NCBI GenBank assembly: GCA_016790225.1 | Contig: JAEUOZ010000066.1 | Coordinates: 1 to 46,924 of the forward strand | Direction of reading: 5' to 3' | Source of the DNA: Rubrivivax sp. | GTDB taxonomy: Bacteria > Pseudomonadota > Gammaproteobacteria > Burkholderiales > Burkholderiaceae | DNA: 46,924 bases | In this document: positions 7,875-16,324 of the stretch, piece by piece | How positions within the stretch are numbered: the first letter of the stretch is position 1 | How the letters are laid out: each line of letters begins with the position of its first letter | Position numbers and translations under genes: made by a program | The notes under the pieces: generated by a model | What the model was told of the DNA's origin: nothing | The model's database searches: none | Seen by the model: the letters and a program-made list of their open reading frames with translations, nothing else

Positions 7875-10800
7875 TCATCCATCGGCCATGAGGGCCTTGT
7901 GCAGCGGATGACGATCACGCCAGGCCAAGCGGTCCGCTTCGGCGGGGAGCGCTTCGGCCAGCCGGGTGACCCAGGCGCGCCCTTGCTCCCGCGCGGCGGC
8001 CGCCTCGGCAGCAGCGCCCGCGGCCCGCAGCACCGCAGCCGCATCCAGCCACACTGCCGCGCCTTCATCGGTCCACGGGTCGACATGCTCGGCCAGCGCC
8101 AGGGCCTCGCGGGCATGCGCGACGGCCCGCTCAACGTCAGCTGCCGCAAGCGCTGATCGCGCCGCGATGCCGTGCGCCTGGCGCGCCAAGGGCCACAGCG
8201 CGCGGGCGCGCAGCTCGGCCAGCAATGCCTCGGCGTCCGCTGGCTTGGGTGCCTCCAAGGACATCGCCAGCACCCGGCGACGAAAACCCATCACGCCGTC
8301 TGCGGCAGGCCAGCGCCTGGCCATCTCGGCCAGTGCCGCTTCGCGCGCCGAAGCCGTCGCCGCCAGGCGCCAGTGGGCAAAGGCCAACCAGCCTTCATGG
8401 CCCTGCAGACCCTGCGCCGCCCGCTCGGGCCGGCCCAGGGCACACCAGGCCAGGGCCCGAGCGGCCGCGACTTCGGGCTCGGTGCGCAAGTCCACATCGG
8501 CCCCTGCGGCCGCGTTGGCCTCCAGCGCCTGCAGGGCAGTCAGCGCCTCTCCGGGCTGGCCCGCCGCCAGGGCCGCCAGGGCCTGCGCCGCCCAGGCGTG
8601 CAGGCGGAAGCTGAGGCCATAGCCTCCCGCCAGGACCGCCTTGCCGCAGTCCTGCGCAGCAGCCAGAGCCCCGTGGGCATCGCCCCGCAGCAGCGCAGCG
8701 CGCAGCTGCTGGTGCGTGACGTTGACGATGCTGCCGTGGTCGCCAAAGCCGTCGGCCAGGTCGCGCGCCCGCTGCAGATCGGCGCTGGCCTGCACAGGCT
8801 GGCCCAGCCAGTTCAAGCAGGTGCCCACGGCCAGGTGAAAGGACAGGCGTGCACGCGGCGGCCCGGCCTCGCAGCGGGCGCGCACGGCATCGCACAGCGA
8901 GGCCAGGCTGTGCGGCTGCGGGCTGTAGGGCGCGACGGCGGTGCAGGCGAAGAGCGCTGCGGCCAGACGGTCGGCAGGCAGTGCGCTGCCGTCGGTCTGC
9001 AGGGCAGCGGCCAGCGACCCGGCGTGCTCGGTGGCCTCGCCGACGCGCTGGCTGTTCAGCAGCACCACCACCCGGCTGGCCTGCAGCTCCAGGCGCTCGG
9101 CCGTGGTGCCTGCGGTGGCCAGGCCGCGGTCCAGCGCCCGCAGCGCGGCGGGGTAGTCGCTGACGGCGGTCCACCAGCGCGCAGCCTGCAGCCAGGTGCT
9201 GGCGATGCTGTCGGGCGTGCCGGCCGCAGTCGGGCTGGAAGACGCAGGGGCTGGGGCCGCCGGCAGCGCCTGCTCTGCACGCCAGGTCGGTCCGCCGTCG
9301 TGCTGCTGACGTTCCATGCCCAGGGCAGCCGATTCGAAGCTGCGTGCGGCGTCCGCCAGCTGCCAGCGGTCGCGGGCGGCCTGCCCGGCGGCCAGGTGCC
9401 ACGGCACGGCCGCCACCTCGTCGCCCGCCTGCTGCAGGTGCCAGGCGATGCGGGCGGCCGCACCGCGTTGTGATCGCAGATGCTCGGCCACCAGCTGGTG
9501 CAGCGGCGCCACCAGCGCCGAGGGCAAGGCCGTGCGCGCGGCCTCGGCCACCAGGTCGTGGCTGAAACGGATGCCGTCCAGCAGCTGCGCCGCCTCCAGC
9601 TCGGCAAACAGCGGCGCCAGGGCCAGCGCCGGGCGGCCCAGCGCCGTTGCCGCCAGCGGCAGCGTGAAATCGTCACCCGCCACGGCCGCCAGCTGAGCCA
9701 GCTGGAGCGCCTCGCCGGACAACTGCGCCAGCCGCTGGCGCAGCGACTCCAGCAGCGTGGCCGGCACGACCAGCGGCTGTTCCGCGTGCCACTGGGCCAG
9801 GCCGCTGAGCCACAGCGCCTTGACCGACTCCAGCACGAAGGCCGGGTTGCCCCCGACGCGTGCATGCAGGGCCTGCGCGAGCGCGCGGCGATCCAGCGCT
9901 GCGGCACCAGCGAGCTCCAGGGGCAGGCTGTCGAGCAGGGCCTTGATGTCCTGCGTCGACCATGGCGCCAGGTCGATGCGCGCACTGCGCGTGCTGCCGT
10001 CCAGCATGCGCACCAGCGCGGCCGCAGGTGGGCGAAGCTCTCCGGGCCGGCAGCCAAACAGCGGCAGCGCAGCGCTTTCGGGCGGCTGCGCCAGCCAGCC
10101 ACCAACGACGGCGCCGATGGCTTCCATGCTCAGGTCGTCGGCAAACTGCAGGTCGTCCACCACCACCAGGCGCATGCCCTTGGCGTGGCAGGCCAGCATG
10201 GTGCGGGCCACCGAGGCCAGCACGCGCCGATGCTCCAGCGCTGACTGCAAGGCCCGGCCCCGCGCAGGCCCGCCAGGGCGCAGCAGGGCGATATCGGCAC
10301 GCGTGGCCTTGTCCAGGTCGGGCCCGAAGCGTTCCACCGCGGCCGTCACGAGGCGCGCGGCCACCATGCCCGGCTGGTGCTCGTCACCCGGCCGCGCGCC
10401 CACGATCACGGCCGGCTCCATCGCCGCGGCCACCTGCGTCAGCAGCCGGCTCTTGCCGATGCCACCCGGCCCGGCCACGACCACCCCGTGCCCCAGGGCC
10501 AAGGCCCGCCTGATCTCGTCGAGCACTGCGTCGCGGCCCACCAGCTGTGGCGGGCGCCGCAGAGCCGCGGGCAGCACGGCCGCGGCTGCCGCCTGCCGGG
10601 CCTGCACCCGGGACGGTGCAGCTTGCCGCTGATCCGCCGCCTCAGCGGCCAGCACCAGACGGCCGAGTTCGTTGGTGGCCGCGCTGGGCGTGATGCCATA
10701 AGCCGTGCGCAAGGCATCGCGGCAGTCGTCCCAGGCCGTGATGGCGGCGGCGCGGTCGCCACGCAGGTAGAACACCTCCATGCGCAGCCGGTGCGCGTCC

Positions 10801-11318
10801 TCCACCGCGTTGTCGAAGGCCAGCACCGCCTCGGCGCTGGCCAGGGCTTCGTCGAGCGCACCCGCGTCCAGCGCGTGCCGCGACAGCGCCAGCTGCCGTC
10901 GGCGGCGTTCGCGCACGGCCGCCTCGCGCCGGGTCTGCAGCCACTCGGCAAACTCCGGCGCGTCGTCAAACTCAAGCGGCCCCAGCAGGCGGTGCGTGCC
11001 AGGGCTGGTTTCCGAGTCCCCTTTGCCGGGTGTGCCCTCGGGTGCCACGGTCAGGTCTTCGGCCAGCCGCAGCACGCCAGCGGATTCGGCCAGGACCTCC
11101 CCCGCCGCCCGCTTCAGCCGAACCAGCGCCTGGCGCAGATTGGCGCGCGCCTGCGACTCATCGCCGCCCGGCCAGAGCAGCCCGGCGATTTGCGCCCGGG
11201 GGCTGGGGCCTTCCAGGTGCAGCCAGGCCAGCAACCCGGCCTCACGCGCCGACAGCATCACATCAGCCCGGCCGGAGGTCGCCAGGCGCGGTGTGCCGAA
11301 GAGGTGGAGCGAGGGCAT
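7875..11318 (-). CDS. BTAD/SARP-like ATPase transcriptional regulator
   Basis: A 1147-residue multidomain regulator. Residues 1-95 (MPSLHLFGTPRL...LLWPGGDESQARANLRQALVRLK) resemble the winged-helix DNA-binding end of SARP/AfsR-type activators. Residues about 115-235 are the bacterial transcriptional activation domain (BTAD). An AAA/STAND-type ATPase follows, with Walker A GPGGIGKS near residues 282-289 and Walker B LVVVDDLQ near 385-392. The C-terminal half is helical TPR-like repeats. Such proteins sense ligands or partners through the C-terminal repeats and switch by ATP binding. I chose ATG 11318 because the fold starts there; the frame is open to 11675 without support. It lies 124 nt downstream of the beta-propeller lipoprotein on the same strand. 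Confidence 0.85.
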   Translation of the reverse strand: MPSLHLFGTPRLATSGRADVMLSAREAGLLAWLHLEGPSPRAQIAGLLWPGGDESQARANLRQALVRLKRAAGEVLAESAGVLRLAEDLTVAPEGTPGKGDSETSPGTHRLLGPLEFDDAPEFAEWLQTRREAAVRERRRRQLALSRHALDAGALDEALASAEAVLAFDNAVEDAHRLRMEVFYLRGDRAAAITAWDDCRDALRTAYGITPSAATNELGRLVLAAEAADQRQAAPSRVQARQAAAAAVLPAALRRPPQLVGRDAVLDEIRRALALGHGVVVAGPGGIGKSRLLTQVAAAMEPAVIVGARPGDEHQPGMVAARLVTAAVERFGPDLDKATRADIALLRPGGPARGRALQSALEHRRVLASVARTMLACHAKGMRLVVVDDLQFADDLSMEAIGAVVGGWLAQPPESAALPLFGCRPGELRPPAAALVRMLDGSTRSARIDLAPWSTQDIKALLDSLPLELAGAAALDRRALAQALHARVGGNPAFVLESVKALWLSGLAQWHAEQPLVVPATLLESLRQRLAQLSGEALQLAQLAAVAGDDFTLPLAATALGRPALALAPLFAELEAAQLLDGIRFSHDLVAEAARTALPSALVAPLHQLVAEHLRSQRGAAARIAWHLQQAGDEVAAVPWHLAAGQAARDRWQLADAARSFESAALGMERQQHDGGPTWRAEQALPAAPAPASSSPTAAGTPDSIASTWLQAARWWTAVSDYPAALRALDRGLATAGTTAERLELQASRVVVLLNSQRVGEATEHAGSLAAALQTDGSALPADRLAAALFACTAVAPYSPQPHSLASLCDAVRARCEAGPPRARLSFHLAVGTCLNWLGQPVQASADLQRARDLADGFGDHGSIVNVTHQQLRAALLRGDAHGALAAAQDCGKAVLAGGYGLSFRLHAWAAQALAALAAGQPGEALTALQALEANAAAGADVDLRTEPEVAAARALAWCALGRPERAAQGLQGHEGWLAFAHWRLAATASAREAALAEMARRWPAADGVMGFRRRVLAMSLEAPKPADAEALLAELRARALWPLARQAHGIAARSALAAADVERAVAHAREALALAEHVDPWTDEGAAVWLDAAAVLRAAGAAAEAAAAREQGRAWVTRLAEALPAEADRLAWRDRHPLHKALMADG

Positions 11319-11442
11319 GGCGTGATCGGCTCTGCGGATGCTTCGGGCGCTGCAAGCGGATTCTTGCCGCAGCCGCCTTGGCCACACGACAGGCAGACCT
11401 TGACCAAACGCTTCGGACACCGCCCGCGTCAATGCCCGGGGT

Positions 11443-12783
11443 TCAAGGCCGCCAGAACCACAGCACGCCGGCCCGCTGGGGGCCGGCTGCGCCCTCGCGA
11501 CCCGAAGCCCCGGTGGCCACCACCCGGCCGCAGCTGTCGGCGGCCAGGCGCCGCGCCTGCTCGTCCGCGGCGGTGCCCCACTGCGTACGCGCCAGCAGCT
11601 GGCCAGCCACATCCAGCTGCAGCATGAACAGATCGGCTGCGCCGGCGTTGGCCTGGCCAGGCACCACGCTGCCATCGGTTTCGCCCAGCAGCAGGATGCG
11701 GCCCTGCGCGTCGATCTTCATGTCGGTCAGCCACTCGCTGCCAGTGCCACCGAACTGCCAGCTCGCCAGCACGCGGCCGTCGTCGGCAGCGACGCGGGCG
11801 ACGAACACGTCCTGCTCGCCGAAGTGGGTGTTGCCGCGGAACGAGCCGTAGACGGTGCCGGCCACGAGCAGATGGCCGTCGGGCAGCAGCTGCACCGCGG
11901 CGATGTGATCCACCGCCAGGCTGGTGTACCGGGCGGTCCACAAGGCGCGACCCTCGGCGTCCAGCTTGCGCAGGAACATGCCGCGCTGCGCGCCGCTCTG
12001 CACAGATCCGCCCAGGTAGGTGTGGCCCGCCGCATCGACAGCCAGCCCGTCGGCGATGTCGGGCACAACGCTGTCGCCCTGGTAGCGCCAGGCCTGCGTC
12101 AGACCCGCGCCCTGGCGGCTGAAGCGCAAGGCGATCGGGTCCTGCCAGGCGGCCACGAAGTTGCTCGGCACGAACTCGTCGTCCCAGCCGGCCAGGTGCA
12201 GGTCGCCGCTGGGTGCCAGGGCCAGTCGGCGCGGATGTTCGGGGCGTTCGGTGCCGGTCTGCAGCCGCTGCCAGGGGGTGGCTGGCGCGGCGCCATCGGC
12301 CCAGGCGACGAAGGCGTCGAACTGGCCGGCATTGGCGCGGCCGTCCAGCGTGCCCGTGGTGCGCCCGGCCACGTAGAGGCGGCCATCGGCGCCCAGCGCC
12401 AGCGCCTCGGCCACGTCGGTGCCGGGCGAGTCGAACTCGGCGCCGCTGTCCCACAGCACGCGCCCGTCGCTATCGAGCTGGCGAACGACGGCACGGCTGT
12501 TGCCGGAGGGGTCGAGCCGCTCGCGGCCGACCTCGCCTTCCGCCCAGCCGGCCAGCCAGATGCGGTTGCGGCGGTCGACCAGCACATCGTTCCAGTCGGC
12601 CGCCGCTGTGGCGCTGGCTTGCCAGGTGATCTGCGGCAGTTCCACGCAGGCCAGCGGCTGTGTGGGCGGATTCGGGTTGGGGCCGGCGTCGCCACCTCCA
12701 CCGCAGGCAGCCAAGGCCGCCGCGGCGAGCAGTGACAGCGCGCAGGCGCGCAAGGGGCGGTTCGGGTGTCGTGGCAAGGCCAT
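11443..12783 (-). CDS. Beta-propeller (SBBP-type) lipoprotein
   Basis: A 446-residue secreted lipoprotein. The N-terminus has a signal peptide ending in a lipobox (LAAAALAAC), followed by a GGGG-containing linker. The mature protein carries repeated segments of the pattern AGxxxG...DAFVA...DGRVLW, for example around YVAGRTTGTLDGRANAGQFDAF, GTVYGSFRGNTHFGEQDVF and GETDGSVVPGQANAGAADLF. These are typical of SBBP beta-propeller repeats. Function is unknown; such propellers usually bind ligands or other proteins at the cell surface. AGAGA precedes the ATG. It sits upstream of the large regulator gene and may share its transcript. No enzyme motif is visible. Confidence 0.82.
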   Translation of the reverse strand: MALPRHPNRPLRACALSLLAAAALAACGGGGDAGPNPNPPTQPLACVELPQITWQASATAAADWNDVLVDRRNRIWLAGWAEGEVGRERLDPSGNSRAVVRQLDSDGRVLWDSGAEFDSPGTDVAEALALGADGRLYVAGRTTGTLDGRANAGQFDAFVAWADGAAPATPWQRLQTGTERPEHPRRLALAPSGDLHLAGWDDEFVPSNFVAAWQDPIALRFSRQGAGLTQAWRYQGDSVVPDIADGLAVDAAGHTYLGGSVQSGAQRGMFLRKLDAEGRALWTARYTSLAVDHIAAVQLLPDGHLLVAGTVYGSFRGNTHFGEQDVFVARVAADDGRVLASWQFGGTGSEWLTDMKIDAQGRILLLGETDGSVVPGQANAGAADLFMLQLDVAGQLLARTQWGTAADEQARRLAADSCGRVVATGASGREGAAGPQRAGVLWFWRP

Positions 12784-12954
12784 GGCGTTCTCTCAAGTCT
12801 GTTGTGGAAGTGCTCTGGACAGCCCCGGGGCAGGGCAGGAGGGCACTGTCAGCCAGGCGGCGTGACGGCGCCGTGACCTCGCCGCTTGTCGGCGTGCCGG
12901 ACTGGGTGTCGCGGCGCTGCGCTCCACGCTGTTCCATCGACACTCGCGCTCACC

Positions 12955-13569
12955 GTGCCAAACGACGACACGACCCCGCCGAGCCGTCCGCAAGTCGAGG
13001 TCTTCATCGCGACCTCGCTCGACGGCTTCATCGCGCGCCCTGACGGCAGCCTGGACTGGCTGATGGAGGCTCAGGCCGCCGCACCCGCTGGCGAGGACTT
13101 CGGCTATGCCGAATTCATGGCCGGCATCGACGCGCTGGTGATGGGCCGCAAGACCTTCGAGACCGTGCTGGGCTTCGACCCCTGGCCCTACGCAGAGCGG
13201 CCGGTCTGGGTGTTGTCGCGCCAGCAGGGGCTGGAGATTCCCGAAGCCTTGCGGCCCCGGGTACAGCGCAGCGGCGCCGAAGTCAGAACGCTGCTCCGAC
13301 AGTTGGCGCAGCAAGGCGTGCGGCGCCTGTACCTGGATGGCGGCGAGTTGATCCAGCACTTCCTCTTCGAGGACCTGGTCGACCGCATCACCTTGACGAC
13401 GGTTCCGCTGCTGCTGGGTCAGGGCCGCAGCTTGTGGGGACCGCTGCCCGCCGACCGGGCCTGGACGCTGGAGGCTGCGCGCCACTGGGAAGGCGGGTTT
13501 GTGCAGGGCCGCTATGCCCGCCGCCGGGGCGCCGGCTCGAATCAGGGCACGAGCACCGTACCGTTGTAG
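12955..13569 (+). CDS. RibD C-terminal / dihydrofolate reductase-family protein
   Basis: A protein of about 204 residues with the RibD-C/DHFR-like fold. Seen: VEVFIATSLDGFIARPDGSLDWL at the N-terminus, ALVMGRKTFETVLGFDPWPY, VRRLYLDGGELIQHFLFEDLVDRITLTTVPLLLGQG, and a C-terminal HWEGGFVQGRY strand. Family members bind NADPH and reduce pterin- or flavin-pathway or other small substrates; the actual substrate is not evident. The GTG at 12955 is preferred because the domain begins about 12 residues later; the frame is open to an ATG at 12886 with non-coding-looking sequence. It is divergent from the beta-propeller lipoprotein across about 170 nt that contain the palindrome ACGGCGCCGT (12865-12874). 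Confidence 0.85.
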   Translation: MPNDDTTPPSRPQVEVFIATSLDGFIARPDGSLDWLMEAQAAAPAGEDFGYAEFMAGIDALVMGRKTFETVLGFDPWPYAERPVWVLSRQQGLEIPEALRPRVQRSGAEVRTLLRQLAQQGVRRLYLDGGELIQHFLFEDLVDRITLTTVPLLLGQGRSLWGPLPADRAWTLEAARHWEGGFVQGRYARRRGAGSNQGTSTVPL

Positions 13570-13823
13570 TCGCTGACGATGCTGCCATGCTGTTCCCAGC
13601 GGCCGCTGGCCGGGTTCCACACGGTGCCGCAGCCCATGATGGTGTCGCTGTTCTGACGCAGCTTGGCCAGAGCGCTGCCCAGCAAGCCTTGCTGCTGCCC
13701 TGCCAGGCCTTGCAGTTGGGCGCCGAGCGCAGCACGAGAAAGCCGGAAGTCCTGCGCCGGCTTGAAGCCTTGGCCCGACAAGTGGTGGTGCTGTATCCGG
13801 CAGGCCCCGCCATCTGCGAGCAC
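13542..13823 (-). pseudogene. Small coding remnant, function unknown
   Basis: This frame ends in GCGTVWNPASGRWEQHGS and then DYNGTVLVP before its stop, with high G/C at third positions (by my reading about 80%). That suggests true coding DNA rather than a shadow. No good start exists: GTG 13823 lacks a ribosome-binding site, and coding character seems to run leftward from the 3' end of the serine hydrolase gene. It overlaps the end of the reductase gene by 28 nt. I read it as the 3' end of a gene truncated by rearrangement, or a small protein with an unusual start. Low confidence. Confidence 0.4.
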
Positions 13824-13866
13824 TACGCTGAGCAGTTCACGCGTCTGCAGGACGCAGGCCCGGCCA

Positions 13867-15543
13867 TCAGTCCCTGGTGTAGCGCAGCCGCCGCACCCGC
13901 TCGCTGCTGTAGACCAGGGCCTGCACCTGGCCCTTTGCATCGCGCTCGACGCGCAGCAACACACCGGGGCCGACGAGCAGATCCGCGGCCAGCGCTTGTA
14001 GCGGCCCTTGCGCAGGCGCGCTGCCGATCTGCAGCCTCAGTGCGCCGTCCTTGCCAGCTTCCAGCCTCAAGCTGCTGCCCAATGCCGTCTGGCGGTAGCT
14101 GCCGGCCAGACCCGATAGAGCCGAGGCCTCGCCGCTGAAGCTCGGCAATCGCAGGTAGCGGTCGACACGATGCGGGTCGGCGCGCCGGGTCAGGCGCAAC
14201 GCGCTCCCGTCCGTCGACAGGGTCAGGTGCAGCGTGCCGCTGGCGTTTTGCAGGGTGTCGCTCGCCGCGCTGCGCAGCAACGAGTTGCCAAAGCCGATGT
14301 GCATGCGCACCTGCCCGGGCTGTGCCTCAGGGTTCAGGCGCAGCGCAGCAAAGCCGTCCTCGTGCAGGTAGCTGCCGGCGAAGCGCTGGGCGTCAAAACC
14401 GGGCGGCACGGCCGCATCAAGGGCTGGCGCTGCCTCCGTGAGATCCTTGGCCAACACCAGGTCTGCCACCTGATTGAGCAGAGCCGGCACGTTGGCATTG
14501 GCGACGTTGCAGGTGATCGCGATCCCGGCTCGCTGGGCCGGGAAGTGCGCCAGCATCGCGCGGTAGCCTCCCCAGGTGCCGCCGTGGCTGACACGCGGCT
14601 GGCCGCGGTACTCGTTGCTGATCTGGCCCAGCGCGTAAGTGATGGGCGTGCCGTCGCTCAATCGGCCCGGCGTTCGCAGCGCCCGCACCAGGGACTGGCT
14701 CAGGACCTTGGGATCTCCCAGCTCGGCGTCCCATCGCGCGAGATCCAGCACCGTGCTTTGCACGGCGCCGTCGCCGGCCTGGTTCCAGTTGCTCATGTTG
14801 AGCAGATAGACGCCGGGTGCCTCGCCTGGCTGATAGGCGGTGGCGCGCCGAGGGACCACCTGCAGGTGGTTTGTGCGCACATGGGTGGCCGCCATGCCCA
14901 GGGGCTTGAACAGACGCGCTTGCAGCAGCGCGTCAAGGCTGAGGCCACTGACGCGCTGTGCCACCTGCGCTGCCAGGAAGTAGCCGGTATTGCTGTAGGA
15001 CCAGCGCGTGCCGGGGGCGAAGTTCCGCTCGGGCACGGCCAGGATGGCCCGCAGCGCTTCGGCGTCGCCGGTGACGTTCTCCTCGGCCTGGCCGGCAAAC
15101 AGCAGCAGCTCGTTGTAGTCTCGAAGTCCGGCCGTATGTTCGAGCAACTGGCGCAGGCTGATGCGCTGCGGGAAGGCCTGGGCCAGTTCCGGCAGGTGCT
15201 GCTGAAGGCTGTCGTCGAGCTTGAGCTTGCCGTCCTCTTCGAGCAGCAGCAGGGCCACCGCGGTGAACTGCTTGGAGACCGAGCCGATGTCGAACACCGT
15301 GTCCGGCCGGATGGCCATGCCGTGGCCAAGGTCGGCCAGGCCATAGCCCTTGGCGTGAATCGTTCGCCCGCCCTGGCTGATGCCCAAGGCGCAGCCGGGG
15401 GTCTTCTCGGTGAAGGCGGCGAACACGGCGTCGATGCGTGCCGTGTCGAGGCCGGGGCTGACCTGTGCGCAGGCTTGCAAGCTCAGCAGCGCGAGCAGGG
15501 CAAAGAACCTTGGGCGGCGGCTGCCGAGACGGATGGAGTTCAC
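13867..15543 (-). CDS. Serine hydrolase, class C beta-lactamase fold
   Basis: A secreted serine hydrolase of about 558 residues. The active-site motifs of class C beta-lactamases/DD-peptidases are present: SVSK (S-x-x-K) in FDIGSVSKQFTAVALL, YSN (Y-x-N) in WSYSNTGYFLA, and HGG in RVSHGGTWGGYRAM. A C-terminal domain of about 180 residues (FAGSYLHEDGFAALRLN...) resembles the lipocalin-like domain often fused to such hydrolases. Start choice: GTG 15543 gives an ordinary signal peptide (basic residues, then FFALLALLSLQACAQ); the open frame extends to GTG 15600 and neither start has a clear ribosome-binding site. Possible roles are peptidase, esterase or D-amino-acid hydrolase; true beta-lactamase activity is not implied. 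Confidence 0.88.
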   Translation of the reverse strand: MNSIRLGSRRPRFFALLALLSLQACAQVSPGLDTARIDAVFAAFTEKTPGCALGISQGGRTIHAKGYGLADLGHGMAIRPDTVFDIGSVSKQFTAVALLLLEEDGKLKLDDSLQQHLPELAQAFPQRISLRQLLEHTAGLRDYNELLLFAGQAEENVTGDAEALRAILAVPERNFAPGTRWSYSNTGYFLAAQVAQRVSGLSLDALLQARLFKPLGMAATHVRTNHLQVVPRRATAYQPGEAPGVYLLNMSNWNQAGDGAVQSTVLDLARWDAELGDPKVLSQSLVRALRTPGRLSDGTPITYALGQISNEYRGQPRVSHGGTWGGYRAMLAHFPAQRAGIAITCNVANANVPALLNQVADLVLAKDLTEAAPALDAAVPPGFDAQRFAGSYLHEDGFAALRLNPEAQPGQVRMHIGFGNSLLRSAASDTLQNASGTLHLTLSTDGSALRLTRRADPHRVDRYLRLPSFSGEASALSGLAGSYRQTALGSSLRLEAGKDGALRLQIGSAPAQGPLQALAADLLVGPGVLLRVERDAKGQVQALVYSSERVRRLRYTRD

Positions 15544-15702
15544 AGAGGAGGTCGCAATCAGGTGGCCATCGGTGAGGAAACGAGTATCGCCACGCGGCAC
15601 CGCAGACCCAGCCCCATGCGACGGGCTGCACCCGATGCGGGCCGAACCAGACCTGTCGCCGCTTTCCGCCCGGTCGCAAGAGTCCTTTGACGGCCCCGGC
15701 CG

Positions 15703-16221
15703 CTACGGCGAGCCGGAAGCCGACTCGTCCCACTGCTCGGCCGCGGTCTTGAGCTTGTCCACGGCGCTGTAGAAGCTGCGTCGCTCCTCGGGCGTCAGCG
15801 CGCCCAGCAGGTGCTGCTGGCGCTGGATCGCCAGGGGCATCATGCGGGCGAGCAGTCGGCGGCCCTTGGCTGTCAGGCCGAGCGTGAGGCTGCGCGCGTC
15901 ATCGGGCGTCGGCCCCACCTTGATGAGATCCAGCGCCTGCAAGTCCCGCGTCGAGCGGCTCATCAGCGCCTTGTCGATGCCGATGCTCTCGGCCAGTCGC
16001 GAGAACACCAGCGGCCCGGCATCCAGCATCGCCAGGATGCGCCACTGGCTCAGGCTGACGCCGGCACGATCGCGCATCACGCGGGTCCATTGCCGCTCGA
16101 AGGCCGTGGACAGCTGGTTGATCTGAAAGCTGACGAAGCGCTCGACCGGCAGGCGGCCTTCGTCCTGCAGCGCCTGCAGCGGATCGGACCAGTCGCCGGA
16201 AGGGGGTCGGGTGCGCGCCAT
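15703..16221 (-). CDS. MarR-family transcriptional regulator
   Basis: A 172-residue MarR regulator. The winged-helix core is visible as VSLSQWRILAMLDAG, LVFSRLAESIGIDKALMSRSTRDLQALDLIKV (recognition helix) and the DDARSLTLGLTAKGRRLL wing. MarR proteins are dimers that usually repress nearby operons and release DNA when they bind phenolic or other small ligands. I prefer ATG 16221 because the longer frame (ATG 16251 or 16266) would put the start inside or beside the palindromic operator. It is divergent from the sulfatase operon, with the 20-bp palindrome at 16256-16275 between them, so autorepression and control of the sulfatases are likely. Confidence 0.9.
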   Translation of the reverse strand: MARTRPPSGDWSDPLQALQDEGRLPVERFVSFQINQLSTAFERQWTRVMRDRAGVSLSQWRILAMLDAGPLVFSRLAESIGIDKALMSRSTRDLQALDLIKVGPTPDDARSLTLGLTAKGRRLLARMMPLAIQRQQHLLGALTPEERRSFYSAVDKLKTAAEQWDESASGSP

Positions 16222-16255
16222 GCGTCGATTCTGCCGCCGCCGGTGCCGCATCCAA

Positions 16256-16275
16256 TTTGTTGACATGTCAACAAA
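16256..16275. promoter_or_regulatory. Perfect 20-bp palindrome, probable MarR operator
   Basis: TTTGTTGACATGTCAACAAA is a perfect 20-bp inverted repeat in the MarR/sulfatase intergenic region. Its AT-rich arms and 10-bp half-sites fit MarR-family operators. It contains a consensus -35 TTGACA on both strands, so a bound dimer would block RNA polymerase directly. Confidence 0.85.
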
Positions 16276-16289
16276 ACGAAGTCCACAAT
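16260..16289 (+). promoter_or_regulatory. Candidate promoter of the sulfatase operon
   Basis: A consensus -35 TTGACA at 16260-16265 is followed, after 18 nt, by CACAAT at 16284-16289 as a weaker -10. The -35 lies inside the palindromic operator. The promoter points toward the sulfatase start at 16325. Confidence 0.55.
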
Positions 16290-16324
16290 CGCGCCGCCCT
16301 CAGCACACGCACCCCACGCACGCG

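Noticed and set aside
12865..12874. ACGGCGCCGT palindrome as an operator
   Set aside because: A 10-bp GC-only-type palindrome is expected by chance in DNA this rich in GC, and no regulator or flanking conservation supports it.
13867..15543. Antibiotic-resistance beta-lactamase
   Set aside because: The S-x-x-K, Y-x-N and HGG motifs are shared by many peptidases and esterases; the large C-terminal lipocalin-like domain and context do not point to a resistance enzyme.
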